From Helicobacter pullorum NCTC 12824 (lineage in GTDB: Bacteria; Campylobacterota; Campylobacteria; Campylobacterales; Helicobacteraceae), in the NCBI RefSeq assembly GCF_017979475.1, contig NZ_JAERIT010000009.1, positions 1 through 62,103 of the forward strand: a stretch of DNA of 62,103 nucleotides. Reading direction: 5' to 3'. Under the pieces are notes generated by a model. It made no database searches. It was given only the letters and a program-made list of their open reading frames with translations, and had not been told where the DNA came from. Below, piece after piece: positions 31,662 through 39,119 of the stretch. Each line of letters begins with the position of its first letter. The stretch's first letter is position 1. The translations under genes and the position numbers were made by a program.

Positions 31662-32424
31662 AATCATCATTAACAAACAAAATATAGGTGGAGAGGAAAT
31701 CAACAGCGTTAATGCTAGAAACTTACACGAAGCCTTAGAGGTTAAAACAGAATTTAGCCATTGGATAAAAAGACGATTAAAAGATTCAATGGCGATAAAG
31801 GACGAGGATTACATTGTTTTAGAAGTATCGTCAAATTTGACGACCTTATCGCCAAAAATGACGAAAGCCAAAAAAGACTACATTATTACCACAGATTTAG
31901 CAAAAGAAATCTCGATGTTAGAAAAGACAGAGAGGGGAAAGCTAGTAAGAAAACATTTTATAAAAGCAGAAAGGGACTACACCAAAGCTTTAATAGCTAA
32001 AAATCCTAAAGGGGTGGAATATCAACTACCTAAAACTTATAGTGAAGCCCTCAGAGCTTTAGCAGATAGCGAGGAAAAGAAAAGCACACTCGAAGCTCAA
32101 CACAAAAGACTTTTTCTTAGTGATGAGACTTATCCTAGCACCTATTTAGCAAAGGAACTAGGCTTATCCTCCGCAAATCTACTCAATGAAATTTTACATA
32201 AAGTTGGGATTATTTTCAAGCAAGGCGATGTGTGGCTACCTTATGCCAAATATTCACATTATGGAATCTTGAGTATCAAAACAGGCAAAGATTTCAAAAC
32301 CACTTCTAATTGGACTCAAAAAGGTAGAGATTTTATTCTCAAAAATTGGGAAAAAATAAAAGCAAGGTATGATGAAAAAAACAATCAAGAAATACAAGAA
32401 ATTTCAAAAACTCTAAAGGCTTAA
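31654..32424 (+). CDS. AntA-type antirepressor with KilAC C-terminal domain
   Basis: 256 residues from the ATG at 31654 (10 bases after aaggagg; an earlier ATG at 31645 is too close to it). N-terminal AntA/AntB domain: NARNLHEALEVKTEFSHWIKRRL ... KLVRKHFIKAE. C-terminal ANT/KilAC domain: YPSTYLAKELGLSSANLLNEILHKVGII to WTQKGRDFIL. Such proteins inactivate or counter repressors during induction. The segment VSSNLTTLSPKMTK derives from one full and one diverged copy of the dispersed palindrome, inserted in frame inside the AntA domain. Confidence 0.85.
   Translation: MCRIIINKQNIGGEEINSVNARNLHEALEVKTEFSHWIKRRLKDSMAIKDEDYIVLEVSSNLTTLSPKMTKAKKDYIITTDLAKEISMLEKTERGKLVRKHFIKAERDYTKALIAKNPKGVEYQLPKTYSEALRALADSEEKKSTLEAQHKRLFLSDETYPSTYLAKELGLSSANLLNEILHKVGIIFKQGDVWLPYAKYSHYGILSIKTGKDFKTTSNWTQKGRDFILKNWEKIKARYDEKNNQEIQEISKTLKA
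31828..31864. repeat. dispersed palindrome, copy 5, plus a diverged copy
   Basis: tcgtcaaatttgacga at 31828-31843 and tcgccaaaaatgacga (one arm mismatch) at 31849-31864, inside the antirepressor gene, coding for SSNLT and SPKMT. Confidence 0.85.
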
Positions 32425-32426
32425 AA

Positions 32427-32564
32427 ATGGAAAAAATAGTTTTTTATAGAGGCTTAAAAGCTACTTATTCAAGCAGATATTACAGCGTTTTTGAGGGGCT
32501 TATATGGAGCAGACAAGGTTTAAATGCAAGACCAATAGACACTTTTTTGGGGGTTAAATGTTAA
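32427..32564 (+). CDS. 45-residue phage protein
   Basis: Begins two bases after the antirepressor stop and overlaps the next gene's ATG by 7 bases. Aromatic and basic (FYRGLKATYSSRYYSVFEGL). Compact placement supports translation; no family recognised. Confidence 0.45.
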   Translation: MEKIVFYRGLKATYSSRYYSVFEGLIWSRQGLNARPIDTFLGVKC

Positions 32565-32764
32565 GTATCAACAAAGAAAAAATATTAAAGGACTATGGCT
32601 TTATTAGAAACTTTCTAAAAGAAAACAATCTCACAGAAAGTGATTTGCATAACTTGCAAAGAGCATTAAGGGATAACAAGGGACAAAGACTAAACAAAAA
32701 TGGAAAAATACACAAAACATTTCTAATCATTAAAAAACTAGGATACATACAAGAAAGGAAATAA
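32558..32764 (+). CDS. small basic phage protein
   Basis: 68 residues, basic and helical (KILKDYGFIRNFLKENNLTESDLHNLQRAL). Ends one base before the exonuclease ATG. Possibly a DNA-binding accessory of the recombination block; no family recognised. Confidence 0.5.
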   Translation: MLSINKEKILKDYGFIRNFLKENNLTESDLHNLQRALRDNKGQRLNKNGKIHKTFLIIKKLGYIQERK

Positions 32765-32765
32765 A

Positions 32766-33578
32766 ATGTTAGATGTTAGACGCACAGATAGAATTACAGG
32801 AAGCAGAATCGGAGCAGTTTTAGGACTAAATCCCTATCAAAGCAGAAATCAAGTTTTAAAAGAAATGGTGCTAGAGCATTTTGGAATCAAAAAAGAAAAA
32901 AACAATTTTGATATTCAAAGGGGTATTACTTTTGAACCAATCATCATTAATGAATTAGAAAAAAACTCTATGAAAGTGGAGCAAACAGGATTCTTAATTC
33001 ACCCAAAATATAATTTTTTAGGTGCAACTCCTGATGGAGTAATTAATGATGTTTTGCTTGATGAGAGATTAGCCTTAGAAATCAAAGCACCAAGAAAATT
33101 TTATGAGGATATACCGATTTATTATTTTGCACAAATGCAATTAGAAATGGAAGTGCTAGAGGTAGAGCAAGGATTATTCATTCAAGGAATCAAAGGAAGC
33201 AAAGGGATAGAAATAAAAAAAGAAAATATCCACAAAACAAACTTCATAGAAGCAAACCTCCCAAGCCTAGAAAGCTTTATGGAGGAATACCAAAGAAGCA
33301 TAGAATCACAACAAGATTTTATATTAGAGGGTTTAGCAACAGAATGGAAAGACATTAATAGAATGCTAGAAGCTTACACACACAAAAAAGATGAGTTAAA
33401 AAAGCAAATCTTAGAATATGTAGGCAACAAGCCTATTCAAACACAGCATTTAAGCATAATCGAAAAAACACGCAAAGGTGGGATAGATTATAAAAAATAT
33501 TGCAATGATATGAATTTAACAATCCCAAATGATTATCTAAGAAGCGACACCACTTATTTTGAATTAAAGGCAATGTAA
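32766..33578 (+). CDS. YqaJ-type recombination exonuclease
   Basis: 270 residues of the lambda-exonuclease/YqaJ family: SRIGAVLGLNPY, GITFEPII, active-site Asp90 (GATPDG), Glu105-x-Lys107 (LALEIKAPR) and the later QMQLEME. It degrades the 5' strand of double-stranded ends to give 3' overhangs for the annealing protein encoded two genes on. Stop overlaps the SSB start (1 base), so they form one recombination unit. Confidence 0.88.
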   Translation: MLDVRRTDRITGSRIGAVLGLNPYQSRNQVLKEMVLEHFGIKKEKNNFDIQRGITFEPIIINELEKNSMKVEQTGFLIHPKYNFLGATPDGVINDVLLDERLALEIKAPRKFYEDIPIYYFAQMQLEMEVLEVEQGLFIQGIKGSKGIEIKKENIHKTNFIEANLPSLESFMEEYQRSIESQQDFILEGLATEWKDINRMLEAYTHKKDELKKQILEYVGNKPIQTQHLSIIEKTRKGGIDYKKYCNDMNLTIPNDYLRSDTTYFELKAM

Positions 33579-34033
33579 TGAATAATGTAACACTACTAGG
33601 AACGCTAACAAAAGATGTGGAGTTAAGGTATCTACCTAGCGGTAGTGCATTAGCAAATCTAAGCCTAGCCCACAACAAAAGATTTAAAAGAGCAGATGGG
33701 GAATATGATGAAAGAGTGCTTTATGTTAAAGCCTCTTGTTTTGGTAAAACCGCCGAAGTGATTAATCAATATTTCAAAAAAGGAAGCAGGATTCTAATTC
33801 AAGGAGAACTTGTGTTAAATACTTGGACAGACAACAATGGAAACAACAGACAAGAGCATTCCATTTTAATTGAAAAAATCAATTTTGTTGATAAAAAGAA
33901 TCAAGAGCAAACAAAACAAGCTCCGCAAGAAACAAAAATAATCTATGAACAAAGCGGAGAAACACAAGTTATTCAAAATAACAATAAAAATACTGCAGTT
34001 ATTGATATTGGTGATGATGAAATACCATTTTAA
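33578..34033 (+). CDS. ssb: single-stranded DNA-binding protein
   Basis: 151 residues. OB-fold SSB signature: MNNVTLLGTLTKDVELRYLPSGSALANLSLA, GSRILIQGEL, NRQEHSILIE, then an acidic tip ending DIGDDEIPF as in bacterial SSBs. It is phage-borne, between exonuclease and annealase, and would protect single strands during replication and recombination. Confidence 0.93.
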   Translation: MNNVTLLGTLTKDVELRYLPSGSALANLSLAHNKRFKRADGEYDERVLYVKASCFGKTAEVINQYFKKGSRILIQGELVLNTWTDNNGNNRQEHSILIEKINFVDKKNQEQTKQAPQETKIIYEQSGETQVIQNNNKNTAVIDIGDDEIPF

Positions 34034-34048
34034 AATAAAGGATAAAAA

Positions 34049-34807
34049 ATGAATAATGAAATAATGACAATCGAAAAAAATGAAGTGCTAGAAACTGCAA
34101 AAAAATACCTTACAAGCTTAGGTTGCAACATTCAGCCCAAACATCAAGAACAATTTTTAGAAATTTGCAGAAGCTTTAAACTCAATCCTTTTGCTAGGGA
34201 AATTTACGCCATACCCTATGGAAATAATTTCAATGTTATTGTAGGGTATGAGGTTTATATTAAGCGAGCAGAGATGAGCGGACAACTAGCAGGGTGGAAA
34301 GCTTGGAGTGAGGGAGATGGAGCAGAGTTAAAAGGAGTTGTGGAAATTTACCGCAAAGATTGGAGAGAGCCATTTAGGCACGAAGTTTATTTTAGTGAAT
34401 ACAATCAAAACAATTCTATGTGGAAGAGCAAACCTAGAACTATGATTAAAAAAGTAGCAATAGCACAAGGATTTAGAATGTGCTTTTCTTGTGAGCTAGG
34501 CGGAATGCCTTACACCGCAGATGAAATTCCACTAGAGGAAAAGGCAGAGACTTACACAGCACCACAAGCCCCACAAATTGAAACACCAAAAAGGAATCTA
34601 GCCTTAGAGTTTTCAGAAAAACTAAAATCAAAGGGCTTAAGCAAAGAGGAAATCAGAAATTTTTGTTTAACTAATCAAATCAAATCAAGTGATGAGGCAA
34701 AGCTTCAAACTCTTTTAGATGATGAGGGGGGATTAGATTTGCTAATCCAATCTTTTTTAAAAGAAGAATCAGAAACACAAGAAGTAGAGGCAGAGGAGAT
34801 ATTCTAA
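34049..34807 (+). CDS. Bet-type single-strand annealing protein
   Basis: 252 residues of the RecT/Bet family: CRSFKLNPFAREIYAIPYGNNFNVIVGYEVYIKRAEMSGQLAG, KSKPRTMIKKVAIAQGFRMCFSCELGGMPYTADEI. It pairs complementary single strands made by the upstream exonuclease. The C-terminal third is an acidic, variable tail. With YqaJ, SSB and RusA it completes a phage homologous recombination set. Confidence 0.88.
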   Translation: MNNEIMTIEKNEVLETAKKYLTSLGCNIQPKHQEQFLEICRSFKLNPFAREIYAIPYGNNFNVIVGYEVYIKRAEMSGQLAGWKAWSEGDGAELKGVVEIYRKDWREPFRHEVYFSEYNQNNSMWKSKPRTMIKKVAIAQGFRMCFSCELGGMPYTADEIPLEEKAETYTAPQAPQIETPKRNLALEFSEKLKSKGLSKEEIRNFCLTNQIKSSDEAKLQTLLDDEGGLDLLIQSFLKEESETQEVEAEEIF

Positions 34808-34808
34808 A

Positions 34809-35330
34809 ATGACAAGGCAGGAGCTTATAGATGAGTTTGCAAAAAAGTTTTATTCTTTTAATAAGCTTGACTGCCAAGCGTTACAAGAATATTTAGAGCC
34901 TTTTGATGAAAAGCAAATCTACAAAATATACAAAGCTTGTGTGAGTGAAAACAGGTTTTTAACATTAAATCTAGTTGCCAATGAATGTAAAAAGCTTAAG
35001 GGTTATGAGATTTCAAAATGGGATAAAGAAAGCTTATCCCTCTTTAACAAAGTCGAAGCAGTAATAAGATTCATCAAAGACAATAAAATGGTAGATGATT
35101 TTATTGCAGGTAAGGTTTATTTTGCAAAACTCAAAAACAAAATAAACAATGAACCACTTTTTACAAAAGAGGAATTATTAATCTTAAAACAAGTTTTCAA
35201 TAATCACAAAGGTTTATATTACTGCATTTCACAAGGTGGCAATGAAGAGTATATCCAAAGAGAATTTTCAAAAATATTCTACTTAAGGGGACTTAGTGAA
35301 AATAACAATAGAAAATGTCAATCCACCTAG
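34809..35330 (+). CDS. unknown early phage protein
   Basis: 173 residues, helical, soluble, one base after the annealase stop. N-terminal helices (RQELIDEFAKKFYSFNKLDCQALQEYLEPF) look like the pattern seen in replication or helicase-loader-type phage proteins, but no motif is decisive. The last 35 bases overlap the RusA gene. Confidence 0.55.
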   Translation: MTRQELIDEFAKKFYSFNKLDCQALQEYLEPFDEKQIYKIYKACVSENRFLTLNLVANECKKLKGYEISKWDKESLSLFNKVEAVIRFIKDNKMVDDFIAGKVYFAKLKNKINNEPLFTKEELLILKQVFNNHKGLYYCISQGGNEEYIQREFSKIFYLRGLSENNNRKCQST

Positions 35331-35640
35331 TATTAATCACTATTGGCTAGGCAATGGATACCATAGGTATATCAGCAAAAAAGGAATAGAGTTTAAAAGG
35401 CTTTTAGCTCTTAAAGCTAAAGAGGCTGGAGCAAAACTCTCAAACGAACAAATAAAAATGCAAATCATTTGGAGCTATAAAGGCAATAGAAGAAGAGATA
35501 TTGACAATATTTTAAAACCTATCTTAGATAGCCTAGAGGGCGTTTGTTATCATAATGATACGCAAATAACCACACTGCAAGTGCAAAAGATTTTAGGCAC
35601 TAAAGATAAATTAGAAATAATAATCACAGAATTAATTTAA
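35296..35640 (+). CDS. rusA: RusA-type Holliday junction resolvase
   Basis: 114 residues, GTG start with aagggg five bases before. RusA signature: NPPSINHYWLGNG near the N-terminus and RRRDIDNILKPILDSLEGVCYHNDTQI, with the catalytic Asp cluster (RDIDN, ND). It resolves branched DNA during phage recombination and before packaging. Confidence 0.9.
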   Translation: MKITIENVNPPSINHYWLGNGYHRYISKKGIEFKRLLALKAKEAGAKLSNEQIKMQIIWSYKGNRRRDIDNILKPILDSLEGVCYHNDTQITTLQVQKILGTKDKLEIIITELI

Positions 35641-35662
35641 ATAGAAATGTAAAGGAATAAAA

Positions 35663-36073
35663 ATGGGAAATCGTTGTGTAATTGTGAATCATACAAGAAC
35701 AAAAGCCATTTATCAGCATTGGAATGGTGGGCGTGATTCAATCGAACCTTTGTTACAAATAGCAAAGGAAGAATACGAATTAAATAAAGATGGCTTTTAT
35801 TTTGAGCCTTTTAATGCAGTTTTGGAGGTTTCTAAAAAGGCTTTTGACGGAGAGCTTTTAACTTTGGATAGTTACGAAAATATCAAAGTCGGAGATAATG
35901 GCGTTTATATCGTTGATGATAATTTTAAGATAATTGGGCGTGAAGATTTCAGTGGAGAGGAACAGGATTCACATAATCCCAAAAGAATGGAGTTGTTTAT
36001 TTCTCTAAGTTACCATTTGGGAAGAGTGAAAACTGAAGCTATTATGGAAAAGATAGATAAGTATGCTTATTAA
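35663..36073 (+). CDS. unknown early phage protein
   Basis: 136 residues, acidic. The start MGNRCVIVNHTRTKAIYQHWNGGRDSIEPLL is a pattern I associate with small phage/plasmid proteins of undefined role. No catalytic motif recognised. It precedes a frameshifted gene remnant. Confidence 0.6.
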   Translation: MGNRCVIVNHTRTKAIYQHWNGGRDSIEPLLQIAKEEYELNKDGFYFEPFNAVLEVSKKAFDGELLTLDSYENIKVGDNGVYIVDDNFKIIGREDFSGEEQDSHNPKRMELFISLSYHLGRVKTEAIMEKIDKYAY

Positions 36074-36349
36074 AGGTTTTGGCTGGTGGGTATGTTGAAT
36101 TGAGATTCAATAGGAGATACAAAAAAGGTAAGTTGAATTTTGAATTTATACCTATTAAAGCACCTATTGGGTGTAGCGAAACAGCAGAAAAAATCTTAAA
36201 TTATATGTTTTCCGAAAGTTGGGGAAACTATTGCATTGTATGAAAACTATTGGAAAAGAGTAGCACCCCTTAGTAAGATTAACTACTCTTTAGAAAATGA
36301 AAAGCTCTATCGCAAAAGAACGAATAAAGAATATAAGCCCTTATTCTAG
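36061..36349 (+). pseudogene. frameshifted phage gene remnant
   Basis: One frame is open from 36061 (YVELRFNRRYKKGKLNFEF ... KILNYMFSESW) to a stop at 36238-36240; the next frame continues the protein-like sequence (FPKVGETIALYENYWKRVAP ... EYKPLF) to a stop at 36347-36349. The switch lies near 36208-36225, by a T run, as expected for a single-base deletion. No proper start codon remains (only TTG at 36079). A degraded gene or a programmed shift; degradation is more likely. Confidence 0.55.
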
Positions 36350-36360
36350 GAGGATATAAA

Positions 36361-36798
36361 ATGAGAATAGAGTTTAATGAAGAGATATTAGAGTATTGTT
36401 ATAAAGAAAATACAGAAGCTAAAGGTTTTTTAACTTCTTGTAGAGAAATACTAATACCTTATATGCTAAAGAAGCATAAAAATTCTTTAAAAGAATACAT
36501 ATCACTAGGTGATATAGAACTTATTAATACTTTTAGAACAGTTGAAATAAAGGTGTTCAATACTGATAGAGCTATTAAAATTGATAAAGCTACTTTTAAA
36601 AATATTGAAAAGGAGCTTATACAGCCTCTTTATAATAGCTTAAAAAACTTAAATCTTAAATATGCACTTAAAATTGGATGCTATTTATATATAAATGTTA
36701 AAGGTGAAAGTAGATTTTCAAGTTGTTGGAAAGAACTTAAAATTTCAGATTATGGCTATCAAGCAAGATTTGTTTGTCCTAGCTTAGATATGTATTAA
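36361..36798 (+). CDS. unknown early phage protein
   Basis: 145 residues, excellent Shine-Dalgarno (aggagg). Mixed alpha/beta, four Cys (YCYKE, SCREI, GCYLY, SCWKE and a late CPS) without zinc-finger spacing. No family recognised. First of a series of small genes of unknown function. Confidence 0.6.
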   Translation: MRIEFNEEILEYCYKENTEAKGFLTSCREILIPYMLKKHKNSLKEYISLGDIELINTFRTVEIKVFNTDRAIKIDKATFKNIEKELIQPLYNSLKNLNLKYALKIGCYLYINVKGESRFSSCWKELKISDYGYQARFVCPSLDMY

Positions 36799-36809
36799 AA
36801 GGGTATATA

Positions 36810-37217
36810 ATGAATAAGTATGAAGCAGAAAATTATCTATTAGATAAATACAAATCTCTTATTTATGAGTATTCGGACTTATATGCAAAAGAGCTTAAAG
36901 ATAGAAATGTTGGCAGAATTAATGTTGCTAGAGCTGTCTTAAAAGCTTTTAAGAATAGAAAGAGCATTTTTGCTTTTGATTTTGTTTTTAATTGGCTTGG
37001 ATTCTTTGTAATTATATTGATATTCAATCTTATTAGAAGCCCTTATGATGCGTTTAAATTTGCAAATGAATCGGAAAGTTTGGCAGAGGGTTTTAAAGAC
37101 TATTATTTTATCTTGAAACACTACAAAGAGCTAAGGGCTTTTTATAATCAATTTGTGAGCTTTAAAAAGGAATTCGACAAAGAGAAAGAGAGGGATTTAG
37201 ATAATGAATGCTATTGA
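36810..37217 (+). CDS. membrane-anchored helical phage protein
   Basis: 135 residues with one transmembrane helix at about residues 57-78 (FNWLGFFVIILIFNLI) flanked by charged helices. ATG 11 bases after the previous stop. Unknown function; overlaps the next gene by 14 bases. Confidence 0.55.
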   Translation: MNKYEAENYLLDKYKSLIYEYSDLYAKELKDRNVGRINVARAVLKAFKNRKSIFAFDFVFNWLGFFVIILIFNLIRSPYDAFKFANESESLAEGFKDYYFILKHYKELRAFYNQFVSFKKEFDKEKERDLDNECY

Positions 37218-37488
37218 ATTAAGAGAAGAGGACTTAAGAAGCGTCCTTTTTAACTTTGAGGAGGCTTTGGAAAAAATAAGCCTATTAAAAGAGGAGTTAC
37301 CAAAAATGGAATCAAAGCTAAAAAAGATTTTGGAAGATTCTAAGGAAATGGTTACACTTGAAGAATTTGAGAAAAAGCATTTTAAAGGGAATTATTTGAA
37401 AGATTTCTCATATCATTTGAATGAAAGTGCTTGTGAATTTTATCAAATATTATCTATTTTGACGAGCGATTATTTTAATAGGAGTTGA
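37204..37488 (+). CDS. small helical phage protein
   Basis: 94 residues, acidic coiled-coil-like (NFEEALEKISLLKEELPKME). Translationally overlapped with its upstream neighbour. No family recognised. Confidence 0.5.
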   Translation: MNAIELREEDLRSVLFNFEEALEKISLLKEELPKMESKLKKILEDSKEMVTLEEFEKKHFKGNYLKDFSYHLNESACEFYQILSILTSDYFNRS

Positions 37489-37491
37489 ATC

Positions 37492-37701
37492 GTGAAAGAT
37501 TATATTTTTGAGACTTATATCAATAGTTTAGAGACTAGATTTAAGGATTTAAAAGCTATTACTAGGAAACTTGATAAGGTGGATTCAGATGAAAAAATAC
37601 AAAAAGCTTTTAGTCAGATCCATATTGAGCTACATAATGCTCTAGCAAGTGTATTGCTATCTTTGGATATTGCTAAAGAAGCGTTTAAAAATAGGAAATA
37701 A
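37492..37701 (+). CDS. small helical phage protein
   Basis: 69 residues from a GTG start three bases after the previous stop. Mostly helical (LETRFKDLKAITRKLDKVDS). No family recognised. Confidence 0.45.
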   Translation: MKDYIFETYINSLETRFKDLKAITRKLDKVDSDEKIQKAFSQIHIELHNALASVLLSLDIAKEAFKNRK

Positions 37702-37710
37702 GGGGATAGT

Positions 37711-38007
37711 ATGGGATATGCAGGTAATGCTTATGCTTTCAAAGATAAGAAAGAGTTAAAGGCATTTAAAAAGAAACACTTAGAATTAAAGGATGAGGAT
37801 AGAATAGGTTATCTTGGTAGTGATTTCTCTAATCTAATGCTAGATTATTTTGGTTACTCAACAAGTGGTATCTACACATTAACCTATGAACAAGTAGAAG
37901 AACTTATAGGTATGGCTGATGGGATTCTTAAAGGAATGCTAAAAGACCTATTACAAGCATTAGATGCTAGTCAATGTAGAATACTTTATGTGGAGGGATA
38001 TAATTAA
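37711..38007 (+). CDS. unknown small phage protein
   Basis: 98 residues, start MGYAGNAYAFKDKKELKAFKKKHLEL after an aggggat ribosome site. Probably a globular alpha/beta protein; no family recognised. Its last base is the first of the next ATG. Confidence 0.55.
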   Translation: MGYAGNAYAFKDKKELKAFKKKHLELKDEDRIGYLGSDFSNLMLDYFGYSTSGIYTLTYEQVEELIGMADGILKGMLKDLLQALDASQCRILYVEGYN

Positions 38008-38189
38008 TGAAAACAGAATTTAAAATTTTTGAAAGTGATTATTTTACTTATCTGTTAGAAGAGGATATAAAAGAATATCAAGAAAAACATAATGCAGAAA
38101 TTAAAAATGTGGTGTTGATAAGAAATAACGATGATAAAGCTATTATCGGAGTTTTATTTGAAAAGAGGAGTGAAGATGAAAATAAGTGA
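38007..38189 (+). CDS. 60-residue phage protein
   Basis: Acidic small protein (FKIFESDYFTYLLEEDIKEY) directly coupled to the previous gene; its end overlaps the next start by 14 bases. Unknown. Confidence 0.5.
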   Translation: MKTEFKIFESDYFTYLLEEDIKEYQEKHNAEIKNVVLIRNNDDKAIIGVLFEKRSEDENK

Positions 38190-38382
38190 ATTTATAGAGA
38201 AGTTGCAAGATTTCAAAAAAGAAAATGGAAACTTGGATGTTGCTATTGAAAAAGCCCCTGACAAAGAAAATTTATACTTTCTTGATATTTGCTTAGAAAA
38301 GGTTACTGATTGCGAGGTTTATAGCTGTTATTTTGGTGAAGTTGAGTTGCAAAAAGGCACTGAATTTTTAGGAATATACTAA
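38176..38382 (+). CDS. small phage protein
   Basis: 68 residues from the ATG at 38176, chosen because aggag lies five bases upstream; a longer frame from 38131 would run through the preceding gene. MKISEFIEKLQDFKKENGNLDVAIEKAPD resembles the common phage/plasmid pattern of small proteins that begin with an ELIE.L..f....dlpV motif. Role unknown. Confidence 0.55.
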   Translation: MKISEFIEKLQDFKKENGNLDVAIEKAPDKENLYFLDICLEKVTDCEVYSCYFGEVELQKGTEFLGIY

Positions 38383-38392
38383 GGAGTTTAAA

Positions 38393-38665
38393 ATGAATAG
38401 CGAAGTTAAAGAGATTTTAGAACAAAGAGGCGAGAGCTATGGGGATTTCAATGCAGTATCAGGCGATTTTTGGAGAATGGTTGAAATAATACAAAAAGGT
38501 GATGCGTGGAATGATTTAGACTATAACGCCAAAACTGCATTAATAATGGTGACTATGAAACTAGCTAGAATTATAAATGGTGGCTTACAAAAAGATAGCT
38601 TGTTAGATATACAAGGGTATATCGAATTAATCTTGAAAAATAGCGTAGATATTAAGGAGGCTTAA
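38393..38665 (+). CDS. DUF6378-like phage protein
   Basis: 90 residues. EILEQRGESYGDFNAVSGDFWRMVEIIQ and TALIMVTMKLARIINGG...DSLLDIQGYIEL match the DUF6378 pattern widespread in phages; biochemical role not established. Precedes the excisionase-like gene without a gap. Confidence 0.7.
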   Translation: MNSEVKEILEQRGESYGDFNAVSGDFWRMVEIIQKGDAWNDLDYNAKTALIMVTMKLARIINGGLQKDSLLDIQGYIELILKNSVDIKEA

Positions 38666-38878
38666 ATGACAGAAAAAGAAATATCAAAAATGATTTTTGA
38701 TAAGTATAATAAACTTTGGTTAAGCAAGAAAGAGACTTGCAGTTTGCTAGGTATCGGCTTAACTACTATTTATCGCATAATGAAAAACAATAAAATCAAG
38801 TATTCAAAAGTGGGTAATAATGTAAAGTTTGGCATTGATGATTTAGCAAATTTTATCGTATCCCAAAAGGATACATAA
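38666..38878 (+). CDS. excisionase-like helix-turn-helix protein
   Basis: 70 residues. LWLSKKETCSLLGIGLTTIYRIMKNNKIKYSKVGNNVKFGIDDLANFI is the winged HTH of the excisionase/MerR-like (HTH_17) family. As the last phage gene, next to repeats and the chromosome boundary, it is a good candidate for the directionality factor acting with the integrase, although integrase and this gene are at opposite prophage ends. Four GTATCC/GGATAC half-sites overlap and follow its 3' end. Confidence 0.65.
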   Translation: MTEKEISKMIFDKYNKLWLSKKETCSLLGIGLTTIYRIMKNNKIKYSKVGNNVKFGIDDLANFIVSQKDT

Positions 38879-38906
38879 AGGGATACATAAAAAAATTTAT
38901 GTATCC
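38858..38906. promoter_or_regulatory. cluster of four GGATAC half-sites at prophage right end
   Basis: gtatcc (38858), ggatacataaa (38869), ggatacataaa (38881), tttatgtatcc (38896-38906): two inverted pairs; the second forms an 11-bp stem with a 4-base loop. Suitable as binding sites for the adjacent HTH protein, or as a terminator hairpin without U-run. Confidence 0.6.
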
Positions 38907-38907
38907 A

Positions 38908-39026
38908 AAACATCGTATTTTACGAAGTTAAATATTACAATATTAATCCCTTCCTCTCTGCCATACTTTTATATCCTTTTATTTTTGTTTCCATTCATTC
39001 CATAAACTGCGTAAAATACGATGTTT
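38908..39026. repeat. 22-bp inverted repeat flanking the probable attR region
   Basis: Arm 1 starts aaacatcgtattttacg (38908-38924), arm 2 is its exact complement (39010-39026); pairing extends about five more bases with one mismatch. The 85-base interior has no gene. It lies between the last phage gene and the first chromosomal gene, so it may contain integrase arm or core sites. attL is not in the window, so the core cannot be defined. Confidence 0.6.
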
Positions 39027-39119
39027 AATCTATCCTATCTATTTCTAGTGATTTCTATTGATTTGCCTTTATGTTATATCAAAAGTATATATGATAGTAT
39101 AAAATAGATCAAGGGGGAT

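Noticed and set aside
32766-35640. Early recombination block as a chromosomal repair cluster.
   Set aside because: YqaJ, SSB, Bet and RusA together with antirepressor and overlapping small genes are a phage set.
38908-39026. Inverted repeat as ends of a small transposable element.
   Set aside because: The interior of 85 bases has no gene and no flanking target duplication is visible; attachment-site function fits the location better.
1-39119. Possible insertion sequence or transposase inside the prophage.
   Set aside because: No transposase-like protein; inverted repeats seen are short regulatory or terminator types.
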